Below are positions 9,156 to 16,284 of a stretch of 64,000 bases of DNA, piece by piece (positions within the stretch are counted from its first letter, which is position 1; every line of letters starts with the position of its first letter). The notes under the pieces were generated by a model. That model saw nothing but the letters and a program-made list of their open reading frames with translations, was not told the origin of the DNA and did not search any database. A program made the translations under genes and the position numbers. The stretch is from DATJPR01 sp963752915 (GTDB taxonomy: Bacteria > Bacteroidota > Ignavibacteria > UBA10030 > UBA6906): assembly GCA_963752915.1 (NCBI GenBank), contig CAVVZZ010000011.1, positions 310,001 through 374,000 of the forward strand, in the 5' to 3' direction.

Positions 9156-9837
9156 CACCACAGCAGGGATCTGGCTCAGATCCGTTGCCGCGATCTTCCT
9201 GAAAGACTGGCGGTCCGAATTGCGGACGCGCTATGCGATCAGCGCCTTGTTGATGTTCGTCGTCACGACGATCTCGATCATTCTCTTTTCTCTCGGCAAC
9301 GAGAGCGTCCGTCCAGAAGTCCTCTGCGGGATGCTTTGGGTCGTCATCTTTTTTTCGGCAATGTCCGGACTTGCGCGAACGTTCGTCACGGAGGAGGAGC
9401 GGGGAACAGCGATGACGCTCCAGCTGACGACCCGTGGGAGCGCCGTGTACGTCGGGAAACTCCTGTTCAATGTCGTCCTGGTGACGGGTCTCGACATCCT
9501 GACCGTGGCCCTGTACTCACTGCTGATCAATGGTTTCATCATCAAGACGTACACGATATTCCTCCTTGTCGTTGCGCTCGGCGGACTCGGGTTGGCCGCC
9601 GCGGCGACGATTATAGCCGCAATTATAGCCCGTGCGAGCACAAAGGGAACCTTGTACCCCGTCCTGTCGTTTCCAATATTGTTGCCCCTTGTTCTAACGG
9701 TGATCAATGGCACCCGGTTGGCTGCAGATGGGGCGTTCTTCGAAGAAGCGTATGGTGAATTTCAGATCCTCATTTCCTATATTGTGGTCGTTATTGCGGT
9801 CTCGATGTTGGTGTTCGATTATGTATGGAAGGACTGA
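9142..9837 (+). CDS. ccmB: Haem exporter membrane protein CcmB
   Basis: 231 residues, six predicted transmembrane helices. The family stretch 'FFSAMSGLARTFVTEEERG' (about 72-90) matches the conserved CcmB signature (F.A...L.R.F..E.+.G), and the later 'LYPVLSFPILLPLVL' matches the conserved P-rich helix. It forms the integral part of the CcmAB complex. The start overlaps the ccmA end and the stop overlaps the ccmC start, indicating translational coupling. Confidence 0.9.
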   Translation: MPTGSTTAGIWLRSVAAIFLKDWRSELRTRYAISALLMFVVTTISIILFSLGNESVRPEVLCGMLWVVIFFSAMSGLARTFVTEEERGTAMTLQLTTRGSAVYVGKLLFNVVLVTGLDILTVALYSLLINGFIIKTYTIFLLVVALGGLGLAAAATIIAAIIARASTKGTLYPVLSFPILLPLVLTVINGTRLAADGAFFEEAYGEFQILISYIVVVIAVSMLVFDYVWKD

Positions 9838-10541
9838 CGAAGGTCATGCGTTGGCTTCTCGGAATATGGTTGACGATTGTGGTAGTTCTGGCGCTCCTCC
9901 TCCCGATGGTGCCGCAGCCGCAGCATTGGTACGAATACCCGATTATCGGAGGGCTCGGTGAGAAGGCGCGGATCATCTTCTTTCATGTCCCGACCGCGTG
10001 GCTGAGTTTCATGGCGTTTGCGGCCAGCATGGTCTACGGAATCAAGTATCTCCGGAAACGCAATCCCGACGATGATCTGAAGTCGTCCACCGCGGCAGCC
10101 CTCGGCTTTCTCTTCTGCATCCTCGCGACGGTGACCGGGTCGATCTGGGCGAAGTTCAGCTGGGGATCGTTCTGGAACTGGGACCCGCGCGAGACGTCGA
10201 TTTTTGTGCTTCTGCTGATCTACGGCGCGTACTTTGCGCTCCGTTCTGCGGTCGAAGTCGAAGAAAAGCGCGCATCGCTTTCCGCGGTCTATTCGATCAT
10301 CGCCGCCGTGACCATGCCGTTCTTCATGTTTGTCATGCCGCGTGTCCTGGCAAGCCTGCATCCCGATCCAATCATCAACACGCAGGGCAAGGTCTACATG
10401 AATTCGACCATGCTCATCGTGTTCCTCTCGTCGCTCGCGGGATTTACCGGGCTCTATTATTGGATCTTCACGCTGCAGGTCCGCATCCGGCGAATTGAAT
10501 TGATCACCGTAAATCAGGAAGGAGAACTCAAGCGTGCTTGA
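9825..10541 (+). CDS. ccmC: Haem lyase/transfer protein CcmC
   Basis: 238 residues with six transmembrane helices. The tryptophan-rich haem-handling WWD segment reads WAKFSWGSFWNWDPRETS (about 107-124), and conserved periplasmic histidines lie in 'FFHVPTAWLSF' and in 'VLASLHPDPII'. CcmC loads haem onto CcmE at the periplasmic face. The first ATG overlaps ccmB by 13 nt; a second ATG at 9846 lies just after GAAGG and could be the true start, costing 7 residues. Confidence 0.92.
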   Translation: MEGLTKVMRWLLGIWLTIVVVLALLLPMVPQPQHWYEYPIIGGLGEKARIIFFHVPTAWLSFMAFAASMVYGIKYLRKRNPDDDLKSSTAAALGFLFCILATVTGSIWAKFSWGSFWNWDPRETSIFVLLLIYGAYFALRSAVEVEEKRASLSAVYSIIAAVTMPFFMFVMPRVLASLHPDPIINTQGKVYMNSTMLIVFLSSLAGFTGLYYWIFTLQVRIRRIELITVNQEGELKRA

Positions 10542-10665
10542 ATTCCTTGGCCAGCAGCCGTTGTACGTTGTTCTCCTGGTTGTACTCATCATCTGGTTGG
10601 GGATCTACTTTTATCTCTTCCGTCTCGATAGTCGACTGAAGAAGCTGGAAGGCAGAAAGCCGTGA
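10534..10665 (+). CDS. ccmD: CcmD-like 43-residue membrane protein
   Basis: Begins at a GTG inside the end of ccmC, 9 nt after GGAAGGAG, and encodes 43 residues: a short N-terminus (MLEFLGQQPLYV), one transmembrane helix (about 11-29), then a charged tail FRLDSRLKKLEGRKP. Size, single helix, Lys/Arg-rich cytoplasmic tail and position between ccmC and ccmE are those of CcmD, which helps holo-CcmE leave the CcmABC complex. It is short enough to be missed by length-filtered gene calling. Confidence 0.85.
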   Translation: MLEFLGQQPLYVVLLVVLIIWLGIYFYLFRLDSRLKKLEGRKP

Positions 10666-10711
10666 CGGCGAAGGGACGTTGAATGCTGTATTACTGTGAG
10701 GAGTTGAGGCA

Positions 10712-11104
10712 ATGAAGTGGAAATTCGTGATCGCATCGGCAGTCATCGTACTGTTCATCGCCTTCGGCTCGGTGTCGTTCCTCCAGAGCAATGTCGAATA
10801 CACCGATGTCACAGGCGCCATGCAGAAACACAAGAAGGTGCAGTTGAAAGGGCAATGGGTGAAGGAAAAAGGATCTTCGTTCAATCCGCAGACGGCACAA
10901 TTCACCTTCTATCTCGCGGATGACGCCGGAAAAGAGTGCAAGGTGGTGCTCGACGGAGCGGAGCCGAACAATTTTGAGCTTGCCCCGAGTATCGTCGCGA
11001 AGGGGAGATACACCGACGACGGTTATTTCCACGCGTCGGAGGTTCTGACCAAATGTCCATCCAAGTACGAAGCACAGGCTTCGGACATCAAGAAACAAGG
11101 ATAA
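10712..11104 (+). CDS. ccmE: Haem chaperone CcmE, Cys-type
   Basis: 130 residues: an N-terminal membrane anchor (about 5-24), then the OB-fold periplasmic domain with 'VQLKGQWV', 'FTFYLADDAGKECKVVL' and 'IVAKGRYTDDGYFHASEVLTKCPSKYEA'. In classical CcmE the haem is covalently bound by the His of an HxxxY motif; here that position is Cys (C-P-S-K-Y, about residue 117), the CxxxY variant known from some bacteria and archaea. It shuttles haem from CcmC to the CcmF lyase. AGGAG lies upstream of the ATG. Confidence 0.88.
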   Translation: MKWKFVIASAVIVLFIAFGSVSFLQSNVEYTDVTGAMQKHKKVQLKGQWVKEKGSSFNPQTAQFTFYLADDAGKECKVVLDGAEPNNFELAPSIVAKGRYTDDGYFHASEVLTKCPSKYEAQASDIKKQG

Positions 11105-11278
11105 GGGGAAACATTCTCGGAGTAGGACGTAGGAAGGAAGATGTAGGAAGAAAGCGGTACTGGTATCTGAATTCGTTCTACGGGGGCGTGGAGACGGAAA
11201 CGGGAGGAGGCGCTCTGTTGTCCGTCTTTATCGTTTTAGTAGAGTCCTGTTCTTTCACAATTTTGCCCGAGGTCAACC
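11105..11278 (+). repeat. Purine-rich word-like intergenic repeat between ccmE and ccmF
   Basis: The 174-nt gap contains an imperfect iteration of GTAGGA/GAAG words (about 11115-11155: GTAGGAC, GTAGGAAGGAAGA, GTAGGAAGAAAG), followed by no recognisable gene. Similar low-complexity stretches occur at 29958-30030 and 55371-55460. No terminator was seen, so ccmF may still be read from the upstream operon. Confidence 0.45.
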
Positions 11279-13639
11279 ATGGTTGGCAGCGTCCTTGTCA
11301 ACATCGCGTTTGTGACGTGTCTCGCATCCATCCTCAGCTATGCGGTGTTCCGTAAGCGTCGATCTCAGAACCTTCTCATTTCAGCCCGGGCACTCTATCT
11401 AATTACTGTCGTCACGATCGTCGCGACGGCCGGCTATTTCCTCTCACTCATCCTTTCTCATCAATTCCAGTATACCTACGTTTGGAGCTACAGTTCGAAA
11501 GAGCTCTCTCTCCCTCTCTTGATTTCGACGTTTTACGCCGGTCAGGAAGGAAGCTTCATGCTCTGGACGCTGTATACGTCGTTCTTCGGGATCCTGCTCT
11601 TGAGAAACTCCTCCAAGAACGGCTATGAACCCGAGGTGATGGGCGTGTATGGCCTGATTCTTCTCTCGCTCATCGTCATGATCACCGTGAAGAGTCCGTT
11701 CAAGCTGGTGTGGGACAGTTTCCCCGGTCAGATCGCTGCCGGCTTCGTCCCTGCGGACGGTCGGGGGTTGAACCCGCTGTTGCAGAACTACTGGATGGTC
11801 ATCCATCCGCAAGTGATGTTCAGTGGATTCGCCTCGATGGGTGTTCCGTACGCCTACGTGGTTGCGGCCCTGATCCGGAAGGACTACCGCAACTGGGTGA
11901 AGCCCGCAACCCCCTGGCTGGTGGTCGGCTGTTTGATCCTGGGCACGGCAATCATGATGGGCGGGTTCTGGGCGTATGAGACGCTCGGCTGGGGAGGGTA
12001 CTGGGGATGGGATCCCGTTGAAAACTCGTCGCTCGTCCCATGGCTCTTCGGCATCGCGGGGTTGCATACCATTCTCACGCAACGGAAGACCGGAAGGTTT
12101 CTCCGCACCAGCCTTGTTCTCACGATGTTCACGTTCCTGATGGTCGTCTATTCGACCTTCCTCACACGCAGCGGCGTCCTCGGCGATACGTCGGTCCATT
12201 CCTTCGTCGACCCCGGAATGCTCGTGTACTGGCTGCTTGTTGCCATGATCGTCCTCTTCTTCGGCCTCGCCCTGGGCATGCTCGCGCTTCGCTGGAAAGA
12301 ATTCCCGAGGCCGAAAACGGAGCATTCCTACTTGTCCAGAGAATTCGCGCTCTTCCTTGGCGCATTGACAATTGTGGCGACAGCGATTCTGGTTATCGTG
12401 GGAACATCGTCTCCCCTGATCACGGACATCCTGTACAGCAAGAAGAGCGCCGTCGACACATCGTACTACTCGACGACGGCGATTCCGCTCGGCATCCTCA
12501 TCGGTCTTCTGACGGGTATTGGACAATTGCTCTGGTGGTTCCGATCCAACCGGAAAGAATTCCTGAAGTCCCTCATTGTCCCCTCGGCATTCGGCCTTGT
12601 CGCAAGTGTCACGATCACCATCCTTGCTGATGCGGAGTTCCTCGTCGGCGTTTTTCTCTTTGCTGCGGTCTTCGCTTTTGTGGCCAACATCCTGGTCGGC
12701 TGGCGCATCGTAAAGGGGAACCCGAAATTCGCCGGGGGCGCCATTGCCCACATCGGCCTGGCAATTATGTTCGTTGGTTTTGCCACCTCCTCGAAATTTC
12801 AGGACAAAGAAACCGTCTCGCTGGAGCAAAACAAGCCCCAGAAGGTCCTCGGCTACACGCTCACGTATGTCGGCTATGAGCCGATCGGGAACGACAAATA
12901 CACATTCCGGGTCGTCGGATCAAAAGACGGGCAGTCCTTCACGGTTTCGCCGATCATGTACTACAGCAAATACAACGACGGCCTGATGCGGAATCCGGAC
13001 ATCCGAAACCTCTATTCTCACGATTTTTATCTCGCGCCTCTTTCGCTCGAACAACCCTCAAGCGTCACCAATGCCGGGGTCACTACGTCAACGCTGAAGC
13101 TTGGGGAGGAAAAGACCATCGGAAACGTCCGCGTCAAGTTTGTCGACTTTGATTTCCCCGAAAATCAAAGAGAAGCAATGCTCGAGGGGAAGGACGTCGA
13201 GATCGGCGCACGACTTCTGGTCAGCCAGAAGGGGACAAGCCCCCAGCAGGTCGTGCCGAAGAAGTCCATCAAGAAGGGCCAGATGGAAGACGAGCCGGCG
13301 ACGTACCAGAATGCGTTCGAGTTTACTCTCGGCCAGCTCAGGCCCGATCAGGACAATCGGGGGAATTCCACGATCGAAATCTCGGTGAAGGACCTCGCAG
13401 TCTCATCGGCCGCGGAGCAAGCCGCTGCGGGGAAGGGTGACATCCTCGTGGTCGAGGCGACGGTGAAGCCGTTTATCAATTTCGTGTGGTCGGGGCTGAT
13501 CATTCTTCTTATCGGCTTCTGCGTTACCATCTACCGCCGATTTCAGGAGAGCCGGTTGCCGGCGATGCAGAACGAGTCGGTTTCGGCCACGCCCGCCGAC
13601 GTGGCGAGCGCAGTCATGGCGGACGAGCCGGCAGCCTGA
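11279..13639 (+). CDS. ccmF: Cytochrome c haem lyase subunit CcmF
   Basis: 786 residues with roughly 14-15 transmembrane helices. The WWD haem-handling motif is split into WAYETLGWGGYWGWDPVENSS (about 229-249), and flanking histidines occur at 'MVIHPQVMF' and 'LHTIL', with 'THS.LTRSGVLGDTSVHSF'-type sequence after it (here YSTFLTRSGVLGDTSVHSF). This is the CcmF/NrfE family, which joins haem to apocytochrome c. It is about 130 residues longer than proteobacterial CcmF because of a periplasmic insertion and the long soluble C-terminal part (about 500-730). A terminator follows the stop. Confidence 0.9.
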   Translation: MVGSVLVNIAFVTCLASILSYAVFRKRRSQNLLISARALYLITVVTIVATAGYFLSLILSHQFQYTYVWSYSSKELSLPLLISTFYAGQEGSFMLWTLYTSFFGILLLRNSSKNGYEPEVMGVYGLILLSLIVMITVKSPFKLVWDSFPGQIAAGFVPADGRGLNPLLQNYWMVIHPQVMFSGFASMGVPYAYVVAALIRKDYRNWVKPATPWLVVGCLILGTAIMMGGFWAYETLGWGGYWGWDPVENSSLVPWLFGIAGLHTILTQRKTGRFLRTSLVLTMFTFLMVVYSTFLTRSGVLGDTSVHSFVDPGMLVYWLLVAMIVLFFGLALGMLALRWKEFPRPKTEHSYLSREFALFLGALTIVATAILVIVGTSSPLITDILYSKKSAVDTSYYSTTAIPLGILIGLLTGIGQLLWWFRSNRKEFLKSLIVPSAFGLVASVTITILADAEFLVGVFLFAAVFAFVANILVGWRIVKGNPKFAGGAIAHIGLAIMFVGFATSSKFQDKETVSLEQNKPQKVLGYTLTYVGYEPIGNDKYTFRVVGSKDGQSFTVSPIMYYSKYNDGLMRNPDIRNLYSHDFYLAPLSLEQPSSVTNAGVTTSTLKLGEEKTIGNVRVKFVDFDFPENQREAMLEGKDVEIGARLLVSQKGTSPQQVVPKKSIKKGQMEDEPATYQNAFEFTLGQLRPDQDNRGNSTIEISVKDLAVSSAAEQAAAGKGDILVVEATVKPFINFVWSGLIILLIGFCVTIYRRFQESRLPAMQNESVSATPADVASAVMADEPAA

Positions 13640-13670
13640 AGGATAGCACTTCTCCCAGTGTTCATGGTTC

Positions 13671-13706
13671 ATCGCCTCTTCATTCCAATGGAGAGGCGAT
13701 TTTTTT
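13671..13706 (+). terminator. Rho-independent terminator of the ccm operon
   Basis: Perfect 9-bp stem ATCGCCTCT/AGAGGCGAT followed immediately by six T. The stem resembles the hairpin at 19017-19043. Confidence 0.9.
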
Positions 13707-14013
13707 GACGAGAAGCCCTCAGGATGGTGAATCGCGTCCACAATTTCGACCAACAGGCTCTTGAGCATCCGGAACAAAGGCTTTGGGGGGTGGTCTTGCT
13801 TCTGATGGGAAATTGTAGAGATCTTACACACTGAACTTCACTCTGTCAGGCATGTACGGACCGGGGGGAATCATCCGGTTTGGCGGCGGTGAGCTTGGCG
13901 ACCGCAGAGGAGAACTCATAGCAAGGGAATGCCGCGACAATGGATTCTTTGCAGGCTTTTTATGGACTTTCTTGTCCGTGATGCATTACATCTGATAAAG
14001 AGATGGGACTGAA
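13707..14013. other. Intergenic region before the acyl carrier protein gene
   Basis: 307 nt without a convincing gene. A GC-rich, G-run-containing stretch at about 13858-13945 could fold, but I could not match it to a known riboswitch or RNA family. The promoter of the acyl carrier protein gene must lie here or in the preceding hairpin region; no clear -35/-10 pair was found. Confidence 0.4.
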
Positions 14014-14277
14014 ATGACAAGCAACAATGTGCGGGGGAAGATCCATGAGTTCATTCGCACGAACTTCATTTTTGATGACAAACGGCTGCTTGACGATGAA
14101 GAATCGTTGATTCGCAATGGCATCGTGGACTCCACGGGAATTCTTGAGTTGATCAATTATCTCGAAGAGGCGTTTGGCGTAACGTTCGACGACGATGAAC
14201 TTGTAGCAGAGAATTTCGACTCTGTCGACAAGATCGCCGCGTTTCTTGCCAAGAAACAGATCGGTGAAGCTCAATGA
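14014..14277 (+). CDS. Acyl carrier protein-like protein
   Basis: 87 residues with the carrier-protein fold pattern. The phosphopantetheine site is Ser40 in 'GIVDSTGILELI', where the usual DSL reads DST. It is more like discrete carrier proteins of specialised pathways than the fatty-acid AcpP. Neighbours are a PrmC-like methyltransferase, a NadE-like enzyme and an AMP-forming ligase, so it may carry an acyl or aminoacyl group activated by that ligase. No fatty-acid synthesis genes are adjacent, which supports a specialised role. Confidence 0.8.
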   Translation: MTSNNVRGKIHEFIRTNFIFDDKRLLDDEESLIRNGIVDSTGILELINYLEEAFGVTFDDDELVAENFDSVDKIAAFLAKKQIGEAQ

Positions 14278-14337
14278 CGATCTGCTGGTGGACAATCGAA
14301 GTGCCGTTGCTCTGGTTGTGTCCGCTGGAAGCAGGAA

Positions 14338-15258
14338 TCACACTCGTGCCACAACGGCACGGACATGGTTTGTCGCGTCAGAATGCGTCTGCACTGCGAG
14401 GTACAGTTTGGAGTTCTCGAGCATTCGGACCATGTGGGGTCCCTGTCCCAGACCGACTTCAAAACAGAGATACCCGCCCGGTTTCAGGAACCGAGGGGCT
14501 TCGCGGATCAGGCGCGTGAGGAGCGTAATACCAAGGACCCCTCCGTCGAACGCCAGGCGCGGTTCGTGGCGGGAGATTTCTTCCGGCATCGTCCCGACTT
14601 TCGCAGACGAGATGTAGGGGGGATTGCACGTCACGATATCAAACGCAGCGTAATAGTCGTCCGACATCCAAGCTTCGAAGAGATCGCCGGATGCAAATCG
14701 TGTACGATTCGACACACCCAGGTGGTCGGCATTTCTGACCGCGAGTGCGACGGCCGCCGGAGAGAGGTCGGAGCCGAATACCCGGCAACGGGGCTCCTGC
14801 ACTGCCAATGAGAGGGCCAGATTCCCTGACCCTGAACAGACATCGAGCACGCGTACGGAACCCTGGGCGTCTGCACGTTCACGAGTACATGAAAGTGCTG
14901 CTTCTCCGAGGATTTCCGTCTCCACGCGCGGAATCAGAGCGTCCGGGCCCGCAAGCATTTCTAATCCCATAAAGTGTTGACGCCCCGTGATGTGTGCGAG
15001 GGGAACTCCAGCCAGACGCTTTTCGACAAGCAGCCCGAGTGTGGCTCTGCCGTCCTCGCTAAGCGTCGGGAGGTCGGTCTCCATCGCTTTGCGGGCAGAC
15101 ATCGGTGTTCCCGCCGCTGTAAGCACAAGAGCCTTGAGTGTGGCTTCGGGTGTTTCGTCCGGCTTGTCCGGTTGCGGGGCCAGATCGGCGCGCAGCCGCT
15201 CGAGCAGGGACGCGTAGAAACGATCGCCATTCAACATTGGCAATTCCTGTTCTCCCAT
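14338..15258 (-). CDS. PrmC/HemK-like class I SAM-dependent methyltransferase
   Basis: 306 residues from the ATG at 15258 (a second at 15237 is equally possible; the frame stays open further upstream but would overlap the divergent gene). N-terminal PrmC-like helical domain with 'RLAGVPLAHITGRQHFMGLE' and 'ALIPRVETEIL', then the SAM-binding motif VLDVCSGSGNLAL and the catalytic NPPYI loop. NPPY enzymes methylate amide nitrogen, in PrmC the GGQ glutamine of release factors. No prfA gene is adjacent, as is common for prmC, and the location inside an acyl-carrier cluster leaves open another substrate. Confidence 0.72.
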   Translation of the reverse strand: MGEQELPMLNGDRFYASLLERLRADLAPQPDKPDETPEATLKALVLTAAGTPMSARKAMETDLPTLSEDGRATLGLLVEKRLAGVPLAHITGRQHFMGLEMLAGPDALIPRVETEILGEAALSCTRERADAQGSVRVLDVCSGSGNLALSLAVQEPRCRVFGSDLSPAAVALAVRNADHLGVSNRTRFASGDLFEAWMSDDYYAAFDIVTCNPPYISSAKVGTMPEEISRHEPRLAFDGGVLGITLLTRLIREAPRFLKPGGYLCFEVGLGQGPHMVRMLENSKLYLAVQTHSDATNHVRAVVARV

Positions 15259-15273
15259 GTTCCGATAGAACCA

Positions 15274-16284
15274 ATGGCATTCACAACTGATGTTTTCCGA
15301 CTCGATCCCGAGATAACCATTCCTCTCATTACGGAACAAATGCGAAAAGCGGTGCTCGGCACCCTCCGTCGCAAGGGGGCTGTCGTTGGCATTTCAGGTG
15401 GTGTCGACAGTTCCCTGTGCGCTGCCCTGTGTGTGCGCGCGTTCGGGAAAGATCGTGTCCTCGCCTTGTTGATGCCGGAACGCGTATCTGCGTCGGAGTC
15501 TATGACGCTGGGGCTGCTCGTGGCAGAAACGTTCGGCCTCAAGCCTGTTACCGAGGCGATCGACCCGATCCTCGAGGGGGCACGTTGTTCCGAAAGACAA
15601 CGTGCAGCAATCCGGAAGTTCATCCCGGAGTATGGTGACGGATGGAAAAGCAAGGTGGTCTTGCCGTCGATTCTTGAACGCGAGCGGCTCAATGTGCCCC
15701 GGTTGACAGTCCAATCGCCGGATGGGACGGCCACGACGGTGCGCATTCCCGGCGATGTTTATCGCGAACTCATCAGTGCGACGAGTTTCAAGCAGCGAAC
15801 CCGGACAATGATCGAGTACTACTACGCAGACCGATTGAACTATGCAGTGTGTGGGACGCCCAATCGTCTGGAATATGACCAGGGTTTCTTTGTCAAAAAT
15901 GGCGATGGCAGTGCTGATGTGAAACCGATCGCCCACTTGTACAAAACCCAGGTCTACGCCCTCGCGGCTGCCATGGGAGTTCCTGGGGCGGTGTGCCGGC
16001 GGGTCCCGACAACAGACACGTTCTCCCTCCAACAGACGCAGGAAGAGTTCTACTTCTCCCTCCCGTACGAGAAGATGGACATCTGCCTCTACGCGCACAA
16101 TCATGCGATATCCGCCGCCGAGGCGGCGACCGTGGCCGGGCTTTCGGCCGAACAGGTTGAGCGGGTCTACCGCGATATCGACGCAAAGCGTCGGGCGACG
16201 CTCCCGCTTCAACTCCCCCCGTTGCTTGTTGAACCAGTCTCCGAAATCCATACGACGGTCCAGGCGGCACTCGCGCGGCCCTAG
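15274..16284 (+). CDS. NadE-like ATP-pyrophosphatase (NAD+ synthase family)
   Basis: 336 residues from the ATG at 15274. The PP-loop SGGVDSS (41-47) and later 'YAVCGTPNRLEYDQGFFVKNGDG' and 'KPIAHLYKTQVYALAAAMGVP' are those of NH3-dependent NAD+ synthase. Compared with a typical 270-residue NadE it has an insertion of about 50 residues (about 95-160), and the usual 'GN..AR.RM' stretch reads SFKQRTRTMIEYYYA. The enzyme adenylates a carboxylate and amidates it with ammonia. The context (carrier protein, acyl ligase) suggests it may amidate something other than nicotinate adenine dinucleotide; this is inference. Start codon lies 15 nt from that of the divergent methyltransferase. Confidence 0.72.
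   Translation: MAFTTDVFRLDPEITIPLITEQMRKAVLGTLRRKGAVVGISGGVDSSLCAALCVRAFGKDRVLALLMPERVSASESMTLGLLVAETFGLKPVTEAIDPILEGARCSERQRAAIRKFIPEYGDGWKSKVVLPSILERERLNVPRLTVQSPDGTATTVRIPGDVYRELISATSFKQRTRTMIEYYYADRLNYAVCGTPNRLEYDQGFFVKNGDGSADVKPIAHLYKTQVYALAAAMGVPGAVCRRVPTTDTFSLQQTQEEFYFSLPYEKMDICLYAHNHAISAAEAATVAGLSAEQVERVYRDIDAKRRATLPLQLPPLLVEPVSEIHTTVQAALARP

Noticed and set aside
11444..12829. 461-codon minus-strand open frame
   Set aside because: Antisense to ccmF, rich in Arg/Glu/His, a shadow of codon bias.
13858..13945. Possible riboswitch before the carrier-protein gene
   Set aside because: GC-rich and foldable, but it could not be matched to any known consensus such as cyclic di-GMP or cobalamin types.
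14974..15273. 100-codon upstream extension of the NadE-like frame
   Set aside because: Antisense to the methyltransferase gene and without NadE similarity; the family sequence begins after 15274.
15259..15339. 27-codon upstream extension of the methyltransferase frame
   Set aside because: Overlaps the start of the divergent gene and contains no family sequence.
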